Part shown: positions 1 to 8,868 of the stretch, one piece after another
Layout of the letters: each line of letters opens with the position of its first letter
How positions within the stretch are numbered: the stretch's first letter is position 1
NCBI GenBank assembly: GCA_035998495.1
Contig: DASYHP010000024.1
Coordinates: 62,001-126,000, forward strand
Length of the DNA stretch: 64,000 bases
DNA from: Mesorhizobium_B sp035998495
GTDB lineage: Bacteria > Pseudomonadota > Alphaproteobacteria > Rhizobiales > Rhizobiaceae
Reading direction: 5' to 3'
Translations under genes and position numbers: made by a program
Notes under the pieces: model-generated
Told to the model about the DNA's origin: nothing
The model's input: only the letters and a program-made list of their open reading frames with translations
The model's database searches: none

Positions 1-323
1 TGAAGAAGGGTTCGATCCTGTTTGTCGCGGCGGCAGTCATTCTGCCCGCCGGCGGGGCTTACGCCAAGCCGGCGCAATGCTTCACCACCGACGACGGCCA
101 CTATGCCTGCGACTTCCGGGCCAACGATCGGCAAGGCAGCTTCACGATCACGGCGGATGGCAAGCCCACCTACATCCTCGTGGTGGACGAGCCCGGCACG
201 GCCTTCGGCTATCTCAACATGGGCGACCGCAATGTCGCGCTGCCCGGCACCTTCCAGCGCGAACGCGCCGATCCGGCCTGCTGGCGCAACACCGACACGG
301 ATGTGCGGGTCTGCGCTTGGTAG
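1..323 (+). CDS. Small secreted hypothetical protein (5' end cut by one base)
   Basis: The reading frame runs from the window edge to a TAG at 321-323. The window begins with the last two bases of an apparent ATG (tg aag aag), so only one base is missing and the protein would be about 107 residues. The N-terminus is a classic Sec signal: two Lys, a hydrophobic stretch rich in Ala, Val and Leu, then GGAYA as a cleavage site near residue 22. The mature part is about 85 residues with four Cys (near CF, YACDF, ACW and VCAW), which suggests two disulfides in the periplasm. I do not recognise the family. The true start depends on the missing base. Confidence 0.7.
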   Translation, partial: KKGSILFVAAAVILPAGGAYAKPAQCFTTDDGHYACDFRANDRQGSFTITADGKPTYILVVDEPGTAFGYLNMGDRNVALPGTFQRERADPACWRNTDTDVRVCAW

Positions 324-487
324 CGCCATCCCGGCGCAGCCCCCCGCGTCCGCCTTCCATCCGCGCCGTCATGCTTTGGCCTTAAGCGCGCGTCAACAGC
401 CCTCGCCGAGGCTGTGAGTCGAGCCTGTCAGGTGGGGACGGGGCGGCGGAGGCGGGCAGAGGCTCGCGGCGGCCGCAGAGGGCGGGC

Positions 488-1609
488 ATGGAACGCGTCA
501 TCATCAGCGGCATCGGCGTGGAGATCCCGCCGACGGCCATCTCGAACGAGGAACTGGTCGCCTGCTTCAACGCCTGGGCGTCCGACGAGAACGCGCGCCG
601 CGCGGCGAAAAACCTTCCGGCGCTGCCGCTCTCCGACGCCGCCTTCATCGAGCACGCCTCGGGCATCAGGCAGCGCCATGTGCTCTTTCCCGAAGGCGTG
701 CTCGACCCCCGGCGCATGACCCCGAAGATCCCTGAGCGCGACGATGACGAGCTTTCCGTCCAGGCGGAGTTCGGGTGCAGGGCCGCGAGGGCTGCGCTCG
801 GCGAGGCGGGCCTCGATGGCGGCGCGATCGACATGGTGATCTGCTCGACCTCGCACCCGCAGCGTCTCTACCCGGCCGTCGCCATCGAGATCCAGAGCGC
901 GCTCGAGGCGCGGGGCGCCGCCTTCGACATGAATCTGGGCTGCGCCTCGGCGGCGGCCGCTCTGCACCTCGCCTTCAGCCTGGTGCGCTCGGGCGCGCAG
1001 CGCCGGGTGCTCGTGGTCACGCCGGAGATCATCACCGGCCATCTCGACTTCCGCGACCGCCAAACGCATTTCATCTTCGGCGACGCCGCCGTGGCGGTGG
1101 TGGTCGAGGCCTGGAACGGCATGAGCGACCAGAGCGGGCGCTTCGAGGTGCTGAACACCGCGGTGTGGACGGAGTTCTCCAACAACATCCGCACCAATTT
1201 CGGCTATCTCCAGCGCGCCGCCCAGGACGACACGTCCGCCCTCCGCATGGAAGGCAAGCTCATCAAGCAGCAGGGCAACCGCGTCTTCAAGGAGGTGTCG
1301 ATGGGCGTGCATCGCGTCATCGACGAGTTCCTGCAGGCCAACGGGTTGGGCGTGGAGGGCATCCGCCGCTTCTGGCTGCACCAGGCGAACGCGCGCATGA
1401 ACGCGATGATCCTCAAGCTCGCGCTTGGGCAGGAGGCCGATCAGGACCGTGCGCCCACCGTCTTGGAGCGGGTCGGCAACACGGCCGCGGCCGGCGCGGT
1501 GATCGCGCTTCACGAGAACCGGCACGACCTCCAGACGGGCGATCTCGGCGTGCTCTGCGCCTTCGGCGCGGGCTATTCCATCGGCGCGGGGCTGCTTCGG
1601 AAGCTCTGA
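488..1609 (+). CDS. Beta-ketoacyl-ACP synthase III-like protein (FabH superfamily)
   Basis: This thiolase-fold condensing enzyme of 373 residues carries the FabH catalytic triad: Cys152 in NLGCAS, His298 in WLHQAN and Asn331 in GNTAAA. The family condenses an acyl-CoA or acyl thioester with malonyl-ACP. At 373 residues it is longer than housekeeping FabH (about 320) because of an insertion near residues 25-90, so it resembles the specialised KAS III subgroup (DarB/PqsD-like) more than the plsX-fabH enzyme. It is not beside plsX or ihfA, which also argues against the housekeeping copy. The substrate cannot be deduced from the sequence. The start at 488 has a purine-rich leader (agagggcgggc). 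Confidence 0.85.
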   Translation: MERVIISGIGVEIPPTAISNEELVACFNAWASDENARRAAKNLPALPLSDAAFIEHASGIRQRHVLFPEGVLDPRRMTPKIPERDDDELSVQAEFGCRAARAALGEAGLDGGAIDMVICSTSHPQRLYPAVAIEIQSALEARGAAFDMNLGCASAAAALHLAFSLVRSGAQRRVLVVTPEIITGHLDFRDRQTHFIFGDAAVAVVVEAWNGMSDQSGRFEVLNTAVWTEFSNNIRTNFGYLQRAAQDDTSALRMEGKLIKQQGNRVFKEVSMGVHRVIDEFLQANGLGVEGIRRFWLHQANARMNAMILKLALGQEADQDRAPTVLERVGNTAAAGAVIALHENRHDLQTGDLGVLCAFGAGYSIGAGLLRKL

Positions 1610-1743
1610 ACCATCGGAGAGCGTGAAGAACCCATCGTCAAATCGGGTTGGACGGCCGAAAAATTCGGCGGCAGAATAAGATCGGGTGGAGGCGCCAAGG
1701 GGTGTTGGGCGCCATCGGGACTGTTGGAGGGGAGGGGGCAACC

Positions 1744-2349
1744 ATGCTCAACATCGTCGCTGCACCGGAGCGGGAGATCGTTCCCGCGCGCAAGATCGCG
1801 GGCACGGTCGCGGGAACGTTCCTTGCAGGCGGCGGTCACTTCGAGACCGTCGCGGCGGAGGCCCTGACCGTCACCTTCCAGGGTGTGCAAGGCGACCTGC
1901 ACGCCGGCGACACACGGGCTTCCGGGAGCCGCGAGCCCTGGTATCCGCGCGGCACGGAGATGCGCAACGAGCGCCAGCTCTCGATCGTCGCGCCCGACGA
2001 GCTGGCCCGCGTCGCCGGCCTCATGGGCCTCAACGAGCTCAGGCCGGAATGGCTCGGCGCCAATCTTCTTCTCGACGGCATCCCGCATCTGTCCTTCCTC
2101 CCGGCGGGCACGCTTCTCTTCTTCGGAGGCGGCGTGACGCTCAAGGTGGATGCCCAGAACGGCCCCTGCCGGATCGCCGGACGTCAGGTGGGCCTGCGCG
2201 CAGGTCTGGACGATCCCAGGGACGCCGAGCTGGCCTTCCCCAAAGCCGCCAAGCGGCTGCGCGGCCTCGTGGCCTGGGTGGAGAAGCCGGGCGTGATCCG
2301 CGCGGGTGAAAGCGTTTCGGCGCGCATCCCCGAGCAGTGGATCTACTGA
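1744..2349 (+). CDS. MOSC domain-containing protein
   Basis: The protein has 201 residues and the MOSC (molybdenum cofactor sulfurase C-terminal) fold. The segment NGPCRIAGRQVG holds the conserved Cys142 that binds sulfur or molybdenum cofactor in characterised members, and the family's HAGD and RNERQLSIV segments are also present. Stand-alone MOSC proteins (YiiM and YuaD type) are implicated in molybdenum-cofactor-dependent N-hydroxylated base reduction or sulfur transfer. The frame is open upstream to 1648, but ATG 1744 follows a strong GGAGGGGAGG ribosome site. There is no signal peptide, so it is cytoplasmic. The exact substrate is unknown. Confidence 0.85.
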   Translation: MLNIVAAPEREIVPARKIAGTVAGTFLAGGGHFETVAAEALTVTFQGVQGDLHAGDTRASGSREPWYPRGTEMRNERQLSIVAPDELARVAGLMGLNELRPEWLGANLLLDGIPHLSFLPAGTLLFFGGGVTLKVDAQNGPCRIAGRQVGLRAGLDDPRDAELAFPKAAKRLRGLVAWVEKPGVIRAGESVSARIPEQWIY

Positions 2350-2395
2350 ACCTCCGCCCTGGGGAAGGGAAAGGTTCGGCCAGCCGTGAGTGCGC

Positions 2396-2722
2396 CTACG
2401 GCGCATCCTCGTCCGGCGCCTCGGGATCGAGCAGCCGCGTCGCGCGCCAGGCGGTCAGCACCCGGTTGATCTCGTCCACCACGAAGAAGCGCGCCGAATC
2501 GCGGTCATAGCCCTCGGCCAGCAGCCGGTCGTAGTCGGTGTGCTGGTGGCGGACATGCGCCACCGTCGCGAGCCACACGGCGATGCTGGGCGGCAGGCTG
2601 CGAAAGCGCGGCGCGCCGGCCTCCGACCGAATCCGCTCGGCGTCGGAAAACGGCACGAGCGGCAAGAGCGCGGTGAGCGCCTTGCCAACAGCCTTTTGCC
2701 GTCCTGTCGCATTCCTGTTCAC
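2396..2722 (-). CDS. DUF2293 domain-containing protein
   Basis: This 108-residue soluble protein has the pattern AVWLATVAHVRHQHTDYDRLLAEG, then SARFFV and LTAW, which I associate with the DUF2293 family common in Rhizobiales. No catalytic function is known to me. The basic N-terminus and acidic C-terminus (DPEAPDEDAP) are unremarkable. It is convergent with the MOSC gene, whose end is 47 bp away, and divergent from sahR. The family call is by pattern memory, not a profile search. Confidence 0.7.
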   Translation of the reverse strand: MNRNATGRQKAVGKALTALLPLVPFSDAERIRSEAGAPRFRSLPPSIAVWLATVAHVRHQHTDYDRLLAEGYDRDSARFFVVDEINRVLTAWRATRLLDPEAPDEDAP

Positions 2723-2792
2723 CCCTGCCTCTAGCTCCCACGATTCATTTCACCTCATCTACCACGGGCGCTTGCGAAGCTGCGAAACATCA

Positions 2793-2810
2793 CATAAAGA
2801 TATCTTTATG
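2793..2810. promoter_or_regulatory. Probable SahR operator (18-bp perfect palindrome)
   Basis: CATAAAGATATCTTTATG is a perfect 18-bp palindrome in an otherwise GC-rich region. It ends 17 bp before the TTG start of the ArsR-methyltransferase gene. The sequence agrees with the operator I remember for SahR in alphaproteobacteria. SahR is an ArsR-family repressor of the S-adenosylmethionine/S-adenosylhomocysteine cycle. The position fits autorepression of the sahR-metF operon. It could also act on the divergent DUF2293 gene. Confidence 0.85.
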
Positions 2811-2827
2811 CGTTTCGAGAGGGTTGC

Positions 2828-3832
2828 TTGAGCGAAAATCCGCTGGCCGAGTTCGTGGACGTGCTGAAGGCCGCCGCCGAGACGAGCCGGCTGCGCATCC
2901 TCGCTTTGCTCGCCGGCGGCGATCTCACGGTTTCCGACCTGACCGAGATCCTGACCCAGTCGCAGCCGCGGGTGTCGCGGCACCTGAAGCTCCTGTTGGA
3001 AGCCGGGCTGATCGAGCGCTATCAGGAAGGATCCTGGGCGTTCTTCCGGCTCAGCGACGCTGAACGGGACTTCGTGGCCGGCCTGATCCAGCGAATCGCG
3101 CCGAACGATGCGAGCCTCGCGCGCGACCGCGAGCGCCTCGCCGCCGTGAAAAGCCGCCGGCAGGCGCGGGCGGCCGATTACTTCCGCCGCAACGCTGCGA
3201 GCTGGGACGCGATCCGCTCGCTCCATGCGCCCGATGCGGCGGTGGAAGCCGCGCTTCTCGACACAGTGAGTGATGCGCCGATCCAGGCCATGCTCGATCT
3301 CGGCACCGGCACGGGCCGCATGCTCGAGCTCTTCGCGCCGATCTATCGGCGCGGCGTCGGCATCGATCTTTTGCGCGAGATGCTGGCGGTGGCGCGGGTG
3401 AACCTGGAAAAGGCCGGGGTTGCGCACGTCCAGGTGCGGCAGGGCGACCTGTTCTCCGCGCCCGTGGAGCGCAACGGCTTCGACCTCGTCACCATGCACC
3501 AGGTCCTGCACTACCTGGACGAGCCGGGGCGCGCGGTTCGGGAAGCGGCGCGCTTCCTGCGACCCGGCGGGCGTTTGGCGATCGTCGATTTCGCCCCGCA
3601 TGCGCTCGACTTCCTGCGCCAGGAGCACGCGCATGTCCGGCTCGGTTTTTCCGACAAGCAGATGGCGGAGTGGTTCGCCGAGGCCGAACTGAGCCTGGCC
3701 GACAACCGGGCCGTCGCCGCCGCGCCTGGGCAGGAGGCGCAGCTCACCGTGAAGATCTGGGTCGGCCGCGACAGGCGGCAATTGCTGGCGGACCGGTTGC
3801 GCGAGTCCGCACGGCAGGGAGAATTGGCATGA
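2828..3832 (+). CDS. sahR: SahR-like ArsR regulator fused to a SAM-dependent methyltransferase domain
   Basis: The protein has 334 residues. Residues 8-85 are an ArsR winged helix-turn-helix (TSRLRILALLAGG, then the recognition helix SQPRVSRHLKLL). Residues 150-280 are a class I methyltransferase fold with the SAM/SAH-binding motif LDLGTGTGR at 156-164. This architecture, the palindromic operator just upstream and the overlapping metF gene together identify it as the methyl-cycle regulator SahR, which senses S-adenosylhomocysteine. The methyltransferase domain probably serves as the ligand sensor. The start is TTG at 2828, preceded by GAGAGGG with 5-bp spacing. No ATG is available before the HTH. 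Its stop overlaps the metF start (ATGA). Confidence 0.85.
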   Translation: MSENPLAEFVDVLKAAAETSRLRILALLAGGDLTVSDLTEILTQSQPRVSRHLKLLLEAGLIERYQEGSWAFFRLSDAERDFVAGLIQRIAPNDASLARDRERLAAVKSRRQARAADYFRRNAASWDAIRSLHAPDAAVEAALLDTVSDAPIQAMLDLGTGTGRMLELFAPIYRRGVGIDLLREMLAVARVNLEKAGVAHVQVRQGDLFSAPVERNGFDLVTMHQVLHYLDEPGRAVREAARFLRPGGRLAIVDFAPHALDFLRQEHAHVRLGFSDKQMAEWFAEAELSLADNRAVAAAPGQEAQLTVKIWVGRDRRQLLADRLRESARQGELA

Positions 3833-4752
3833 CCTCTCCGTATCGCTTGTCGCGCCAGCCGGAGATCGGGCGGCGCCTTCGCGTGTCCTTCGAGTTCTTC
3901 CCGCCCAAGAACGAGGAGGGGGAGGCGAAGCTGTGGTCGGCCCTCCGCCGGCTTGAGCCGCTCGGCCCCCGATTCGTTTCCGTCACCTATGGCGCGGGCG
4001 GCTCGACGCGCCAGCGGACGCTGGAGACGGTGGCGCGCATCGGCCTGGAGACGCGGCTCAGGCCCGCAGCCCACCTGACCTGCGTGGACGCCACGCGCGA
4101 GGAGGTGGATGCCGTCATCGCCGAACTCGTGGCGCTGGGCGTCACGCGCGTGGTGGCGCTGCGCGGCGATCCGCAGGCAGGCCTGGGCGCACGTTACCGG
4201 CCGCATCCGTCAGGCTACGGAAGCGCGGCGGAGCTCGTCGGCGCGCTGTCGCGGGCCGGCGTCGCCGACATTTCCGTGTCCGCCTATCCGGAAAAGCATC
4301 CGGAAAGCCCGGACTTCGCCGCCGACATCGAGATGCTGAAGCGCAAGACGGACGCGGGCGCCACGCGCGCCATCACCCAGTTCTTCTTCGAGAACGATCT
4401 CTTTGAGCGCTATGTCGAGCGCGTCCGGCGCAGCGGCGTCCTCATCCCCATCGTGCCGGGCATCCTGCCCATCCACAGCTTCAGGCAGATGGCGAGCTTC
4501 GCCGGCCGCTGCGGCGCGCATGTGCCGGCATGGCTCGCCGAACGGTTCCGCGGGCTGGAGAACGACCCCGAGACCCATTCGCTGGTCGCCGCGGCGATAG
4601 CGTCCGAGCAAGTGATGGATCTCGTGGAGCGTGGCGTCGGCGATTTCCACTTCTACACCATGAACCGCGCCGACCTTACTTTCGCGGTGTGCCACATGCT
4701 GGGCCTCGGGCATTCGCCCGAGGCGGGCACGGTCCATGACGCTGCGGCCTGA
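3829..4752 (+). CDS. metF: 5,10-methylenetetrahydrofolate reductase
   Basis: MetF is a FAD-dependent TIM-barrel enzyme that reduces methylene-THF to methyl-THF, the methyl donor for methionine synthesis. The 307-residue length fits bacterial MetF. Family motifs are visible: SFEFFPPKNEEGE (catalytic Glu near residue 23), VSVTYGAGGS, ALRGDP, SVSAYPEKHPE, ITQFFFEND and PGILPI. It overlaps sahR by four bases (ATGA), so it is translationally coupled and presumably regulated through the palindrome upstream of sahR. A strong hairpin terminator follows. Confidence 0.95.
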   Translation: MTSPYRLSRQPEIGRRLRVSFEFFPPKNEEGEAKLWSALRRLEPLGPRFVSVTYGAGGSTRQRTLETVARIGLETRLRPAAHLTCVDATREEVDAVIAELVALGVTRVVALRGDPQAGLGARYRPHPSGYGSAAELVGALSRAGVADISVSAYPEKHPESPDFAADIEMLKRKTDAGATRAITQFFFENDLFERYVERVRRSGVLIPIVPGILPIHSFRQMASFAGRCGAHVPAWLAERFRGLENDPETHSLVAAAIASEQVMDLVERGVGDFHFYTMNRADLTFAVCHMLGLGHSPEAGTVHDAAA

Positions 4753-4759
4753 GAGCCAA

Positions 4760-4796
4760 AAAGGAGGGGCCGCGTCACCGACGCGGCCCCTCCTTT
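4760..4796 (+). terminator. Terminator after metF
   Basis: A 17-bp perfect stem (4760-4776 with 4780-4796) encloses a 3-base loop (ACC). The stem starts with AAAGGAGGGG and ends with CCCCTCCTTT. It lies 7 bp past the metF stop and is symmetrical, so it may also stop minus-strand transcription of the small gene that follows. The T-run is short (TTT), so efficiency rests on the stem. Confidence 0.85.
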
Positions 4797-4815
4797 CGAA
4801 CTTTGGATCGGGCTC

Positions 4816-4902
4816 TTAAGGCAGAAAACCCATCATCAGGGCGCCCACAAACGCGAACGCGGCGCCGACCATCAACACATTCAACGGTCGCGTCAGTCCC
4901 AT
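4816..4902 (-). CDS. Small single-span hydrophobic protein (28 aa)
   Basis: A short frame from ATG (4902-4900) to TAA encodes 28 residues: a short polar start MGLTRPLN, then an uninterrupted hydrophobic stretch of about 20 residues rich in Val, Ala, Phe, Met and Gly, ending MGFLP. It is almost certainly one transmembrane helix. The evidence for expression is a strong ribosome site, GAGGAG, eight bases before the ATG on the minus strand, and a position convergent with the metF terminator. I recall similar very short hydrophobic proteins in Rhizobiales genomes, but no function. It is usually missed because of its size. Confidence 0.6.
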   Translation of the reverse strand: MGLTRPLNVLMVGAAFAFVGALMMGFLP

Positions 4903-5036
4903 GGAACCATCTCCTCGTTCAGACTGATGGCGAGGATTAGGCGAATTCGTGGCGCTGACAAGCGGCAATTGTGCTGCATTGCGACACGACTATAGGAAAA
5001 TCGACCTCACCCACCACCTTGTGACGGAGCAACGCG

Positions 5037-5939
5037 TCAGCGCCGGCTTCGTTTCTTCACGAAGAAGCGAGGCAGGCGGCCGGCGATCATGATCAGGCCC
5101 AAGCCGATCAGAGCCATGCCCGCCGCCTCGAAGGGTTCGAGCGATTCGCCCAAGAACGTCACGCCGAGCAGGATGGCGCTGGCCGGCACCACCAGCGTCA
5201 CCAGGGAGGCGTTCGTCGCGCCCGCCGTCGCGAGGAGCCGGAAATACAGGAGGTAGGCGAAGGCGGTGGAAAAGATCGCCAGGGCCAGCACGGCGGCCCA
5301 GACTTCCATGCTGCGGGGCAGCACGGCCGCAGGCTCGTAAGCCAAGAGCACAACCGGCGCCACCATGACCGTGGACAGGGATAGCTGGCCTGTGGCTATG
5401 ATCGGCGCCGGCAGGCCGCGGAAGCGGCGGGCGTAAAGCAGCGCGAACGCATAGGACAAGGCCGCGCCCAGCAGCGCGAGCTTGGCCCAGACGGGACCGC
5501 CCAGGTTGGCGGCCAAGCCTGGTCCGACCATCACGGCCGCGCCCGCCACGCCGAGGCCAATGCCGACGAGCTTGTTGGCCGAAAGCCTTTCGTCCGCTGA
5601 AAACGCGCTCATCACGAGCAGCGTCCAAAACGGCGTTGTGGCGTTCAGCGCCGAAGCGAGGCCCGCGCCCACTGCGGTCTGGCCTGTGAAGATCAGGCCG
5701 AAGGGGATGACGTTGTTGAGGAGCGCCAGGCCCACGAAGGTCCCGAGATGCGGCAGCGCCAAGCGGAAGGAGGGGCCGGCCGCGGCAAGGAAGAGCTGCA
5801 GCGCCAGCGCGGCGATGCCCACCCGCAGGAGCACGAGGGCGAGCGGCGCGACTTCCGCAACGGCGATGCGCGCGAGGAAAAAGGAGGCGCCCCAAAGCGC
5901 GCCCAGCAGCAGCAGGCGCCCCCAGTCGGCGGCGCTCAT
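5037..5939 (-). CDS. EamA-family (DMT) transporter, 10 TM
   Basis: The protein has 300 residues and ten predicted hydrophobic helices arranged as two EamA repeats. The first opens WGRLLLLGALWGASFFLARIAV and the second AKLALLGAALSYAFALLYARRF. Conserved family features include the Pro-rich turn NNVIPFGLIF and the terminal helix ALIGLGLIMIAG followed by a basic tail (KKRSRR) on the cytoplasmic side. Members export amino acids or metabolites, but the substrate cannot be read from the sequence. The frame extends far upstream as an antisense artefact. I chose MSAADWGR because it directly precedes the first helix. An alternative start about 50 residues upstream has no membrane signal. Confidence 0.85.
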   Translation of the reverse strand: MSAADWGRLLLLGALWGASFFLARIAVAEVAPLALVLLRVGIAALALQLFLAAAGPSFRLALPHLGTFVGLALLNNVIPFGLIFTGQTAVGAGLASALNATTPFWTLLVMSAFSADERLSANKLVGIGLGVAGAAVMVGPGLAANLGGPVWAKLALLGAALSYAFALLYARRFRGLPAPIIATGQLSLSTVMVAPVVLLAYEPAAVLPRSMEVWAAVLALAIFSTAFAYLLYFRLLATAGATNASLVTLVVPASAILLGVTFLGESLEPFEAAGMALIGLGLIMIAGRLPRFFVKKRSRR

Positions 5940-6152
5940 GCCGTCCGGGCGGGAAGCGGGCAGGGCAGTCGTCGGCAAGGCGGAAATCCGGGAGCATCGA
6001 GAAGGCGCGTGCGTTATGCGGCCGTTGCCCATTGCCGCGCCACCCGAAACCGGCATCAACGCGAACTCATCGCCGCAACTTGGAGCCGGGATGTCACGCT
6101 GATAAAGCGGGGTTGGCCCCGACCTGATCCCCGCCGCCCTGCCGGAGACGCC

Positions 6153-7376
6153 ATGCAGACCTTCGAGAACGCCCGCCAGGCCGCGCTCCAGCTTCGGCCC
6201 GACGCGCCCGTCTACTGCTTCCGCCCCGAGGTGCTGAAGGCCGACGCGCGCCAGTTCATGGCGATGTTCCCGGGCAAAACGGCCTATGCCGTGAAGACGA
6301 ATGGCGAGCCGATGGTGCTCAATGCTTTGGTCGAGGCCGGCGTGACCGCGTTCGACGTGGCCTCGCCCGGTGAATTTGCTGCCGTGCGCGCGGTCTCCAA
6401 GTCGGCCGAGATGCTCTACATGCACCCCGTCAAAGCGCAGTCCGACATCCGCCTGGCGCTCGAAACCTACGGCATCCGCGTGATCGCGCTCGACCACGAG
6501 GACGAGATCGTTAAGCTCAACCGCGTGGTGCAGGCGCTCGACCTCGACCCCGGCCAGCTCACGGTCTACGTTCGCATCCAGACCAAGGGCCAGGCCGCCT
6601 ACGAGCTGTCGAAGAAGTTCGGGGCCGGGCCTGCCTATGCCGTGGAACTCGCCCAGCGGCTTCATCGCTACGGCTATCGCGTCGGCATCTGCTTCCATGT
6701 CGGCAGCCAGATCGAGGATCCCGACACTTATGAGCGGGCGCTGGCCTCGGCCGACTGGGTGCGCAACCGCGTGGGCTTTCCGATCGCGGCTCTCGACGTG
6801 GGCGGCGGCTTTCCCGCCGACTATGGCGACGACCCCAACAGCCGCAAGCCGCCGATGCCGTCGATCGGCCAGATCATGTCGCGGCTCAGGGGCGACCTGC
6901 GCGAATGGGGGTTCGACGAAATCCCGCTCGTGGCCGAGCCCGGCCGGGTGATCGTGGCCCGCGCCTTCTCGCTGATCGTGCGCGTGCTGCTGCGGAAGGG
7001 CAGGCGGCTCTACATCAATGACGGCATCTGGGCGTCGCTCTCCGACTCATGGACGGGCAAGATCACGCTGCCCGCGCGCTTCATCCCCGACCCGGCGATC
7101 CGCGCACGCAACGGCGCGGAGGAAAACATCGTGCCCTTCAAGGTGTGCGGCGCGACCTGCGATTCCGTCGATATCCTGTCGCGGCCTTTCTGGCTGCCCG
7201 AGACCATCGACACGGGCGACTGGATCGAGATCGGCCATATCGGGGCCTATTCGCTCAGCTTGCGCACCCGCTTCAACGGCTTCTACCCGGACACCTTCGT
7301 GGAAGTGACCACGCCCTTCGAGGAAGGCGAAGCCCCGCAGGGCTTTGCGAGCCTGGAGACGATGGCGGCGCAGTGA
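6153..7376 (+). CDS. Fold-III PLP-dependent decarboxylase (ornithine/lysine/diaminopimelate type)
   Basis: The protein has 407 residues with the alanine-racemase-like PLP barrel and a C-terminal beta domain. Visible residues are Lys48 in YAVKTN (Schiff base), HVGSQ at 182-186, GGGFP at 217-221, EPGR at 262-265 (PLP phosphate binding), Cys336 in CDSVD (substrate-contacting Cys across the dimer, as in ornithine decarboxylase) and GAYS at 364-367. The family removes the alpha-carboxyl from basic amino acids in polyamine or lysine biosynthesis. The motif set is closer to ornithine/lysine decarboxylase than to LysA, but it lacks the usual N-terminus of the standard rhizobial ODC, so it may be a second paralogue. 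ATG 6153 follows CCGGAG. Confidence 0.82.
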   Translation: MQTFENARQAALQLRPDAPVYCFRPEVLKADARQFMAMFPGKTAYAVKTNGEPMVLNALVEAGVTAFDVASPGEFAAVRAVSKSAEMLYMHPVKAQSDIRLALETYGIRVIALDHEDEIVKLNRVVQALDLDPGQLTVYVRIQTKGQAAYELSKKFGAGPAYAVELAQRLHRYGYRVGICFHVGSQIEDPDTYERALASADWVRNRVGFPIAALDVGGGFPADYGDDPNSRKPPMPSIGQIMSRLRGDLREWGFDEIPLVAEPGRVIVARAFSLIVRVLLRKGRRLYINDGIWASLSDSWTGKITLPARFIPDPAIRARNGAEENIVPFKVCGATCDSVDILSRPFWLPETIDTGDWIEIGHIGAYSLSLRTRFNGFYPDTFVEVTTPFEEGEAPQGFASLETMAAQ

Positions 7377-7384
7377 GACGGTTG

Positions 7385-7565
<181 letters not shown>

Positions 7566-7566
<1 letters not shown>

Positions 7567-8750
7567 CACAACGCCTCCAACAGCCCCCGCGTCGGCCAGC
7601 CATCCACCACGAAGCCCAGGCGGATCTGCTCCTGGCGCACCGCTTCACGCGTGGCGACGCCCAGGATTCCGTCCACGCCGCCCACGTCGTGGCCGCGCGC
7701 GACGAGCTTCTCCTGGAGCCGCTTCATGGTTTCGAGATCGAGGCCCGGCTCCGGCGAGCGAGGGTCGAAAGGGGGCTCGCCTGCGAGTCGTGCGGCAAGA
7801 TGGGCCGCCGTCAGCGTATAGACGAAGGACTGGTTCCACTCGAGATAGACGTCGAAGTTCGGATAGGCCAGGAAGGCCGGCCCACGATGACCCTGCGGGA
7901 GCACGAGGCCGGCCGGGATGCCGCGGTCTTCAAGCGGACGGCCGTCGCGCGCGGTGACGCCCCAGGCGGTCCACTGCGTGATCGGCAGCCGGTTGGTGCG
8001 ACCCGTCTCTTCCCAGGGCAGGTCGCCCGAAAGCGCGACCTCTTCGAGCCAGGGCTCGCCCGCGCGCCAGCCCCGCGACTGGAGTTTCGCCGCCGTGGTC
8101 AGGATGACGTCGGGCTCGCTGTTGCGGATGTCGGCTGCGCCGTCGCCGTCGCCGTCCTGGCCGAGCTTGAGGATGTCGCCGGGCAGCATCTGCGTCTGCC
8201 CGATCTCGCCGGCCCAGGCGCCCTGGACGTCAGCGGGCAGCGCGCCCCGGTCGATCAGGGCGAGCAAAGGCACGAGGTGCGGACGAAACAGTTCGGGCCG
8301 GCGGCAGTCATGCGCGAGCGTCACCAGCGCGTCCAGCGTGCGGAAATCGCCCTGGTTCGCGCCGAAATCCGTTTCCAGCGCCCAGAAGGCGGCGATCACC
8401 GGACCCGGCGCGCCGAACCGGCTTTCGGCCCGGGCGAAGACGTCACCGAGTTTTTCGAGGTTCCGTGCGCCCTGCACCAGCCGGTACTCGGAGATCATCC
8501 GCCCGGAGAATTCGGTGAAGGTCTGCGAGAAGACGCCCTGGGCGCGGTCGCGTTCGAGCACGCGTTCGTCGATCCTCGCGGCTGCGAGCGCGCCGAGACC
8601 CCTTTCGCCGATCCCTGCGGCGCGGGCCTCCGCGGCGAGCCCGTCGCGCCAGGCCGAAAAGTCGCCGCCGCAATCCTGCGCCGTTGCCGGCAACGTCATC
8701 CAAGCCGTCGCAAGAGCCGTCATGGCCCATCGTGCCATCATGCGCGCCAT
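7566..8750 (-). CDS. Lytic murein transglycosylase (MltB/SLT_2 type) with C-terminal peptidoglycan-binding domain
   Basis: The protein has 394 residues with a Sec signal ending at ATAQD near residue 25. The SLT_2 domain spans about 28-320, with the catalytic Glu126 in FWALETDFG and the family signatures WAGEIGQTQMLP and NSEPDVILTTAAKL. A PG_binding_1 domain occupies about 330-394 (MKRLQEKLVARGHDVGGVDGILG). The enzyme cleaves the MurNAc-GlcNAc bond to give 1,6-anhydro products in the periplasm. Its stop codon lies at the edge of the heptamer repeat, which may form the 3' end of its mRNA. The start at 8750 is uncertain among three nearby Met codons. Confidence 0.9.
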
Positions 8751-8868
8751 TCTCCGTTGCTGGCCCCGTTGCTCGCCGGCCGTGGCCGCCCGGACAGGCC
8801 CGGCACATGACGTGCAAGCGGCGCTGAAATCAACCGCTGCCGCCTAAACAAGGCTGTGAGGGACGCGC

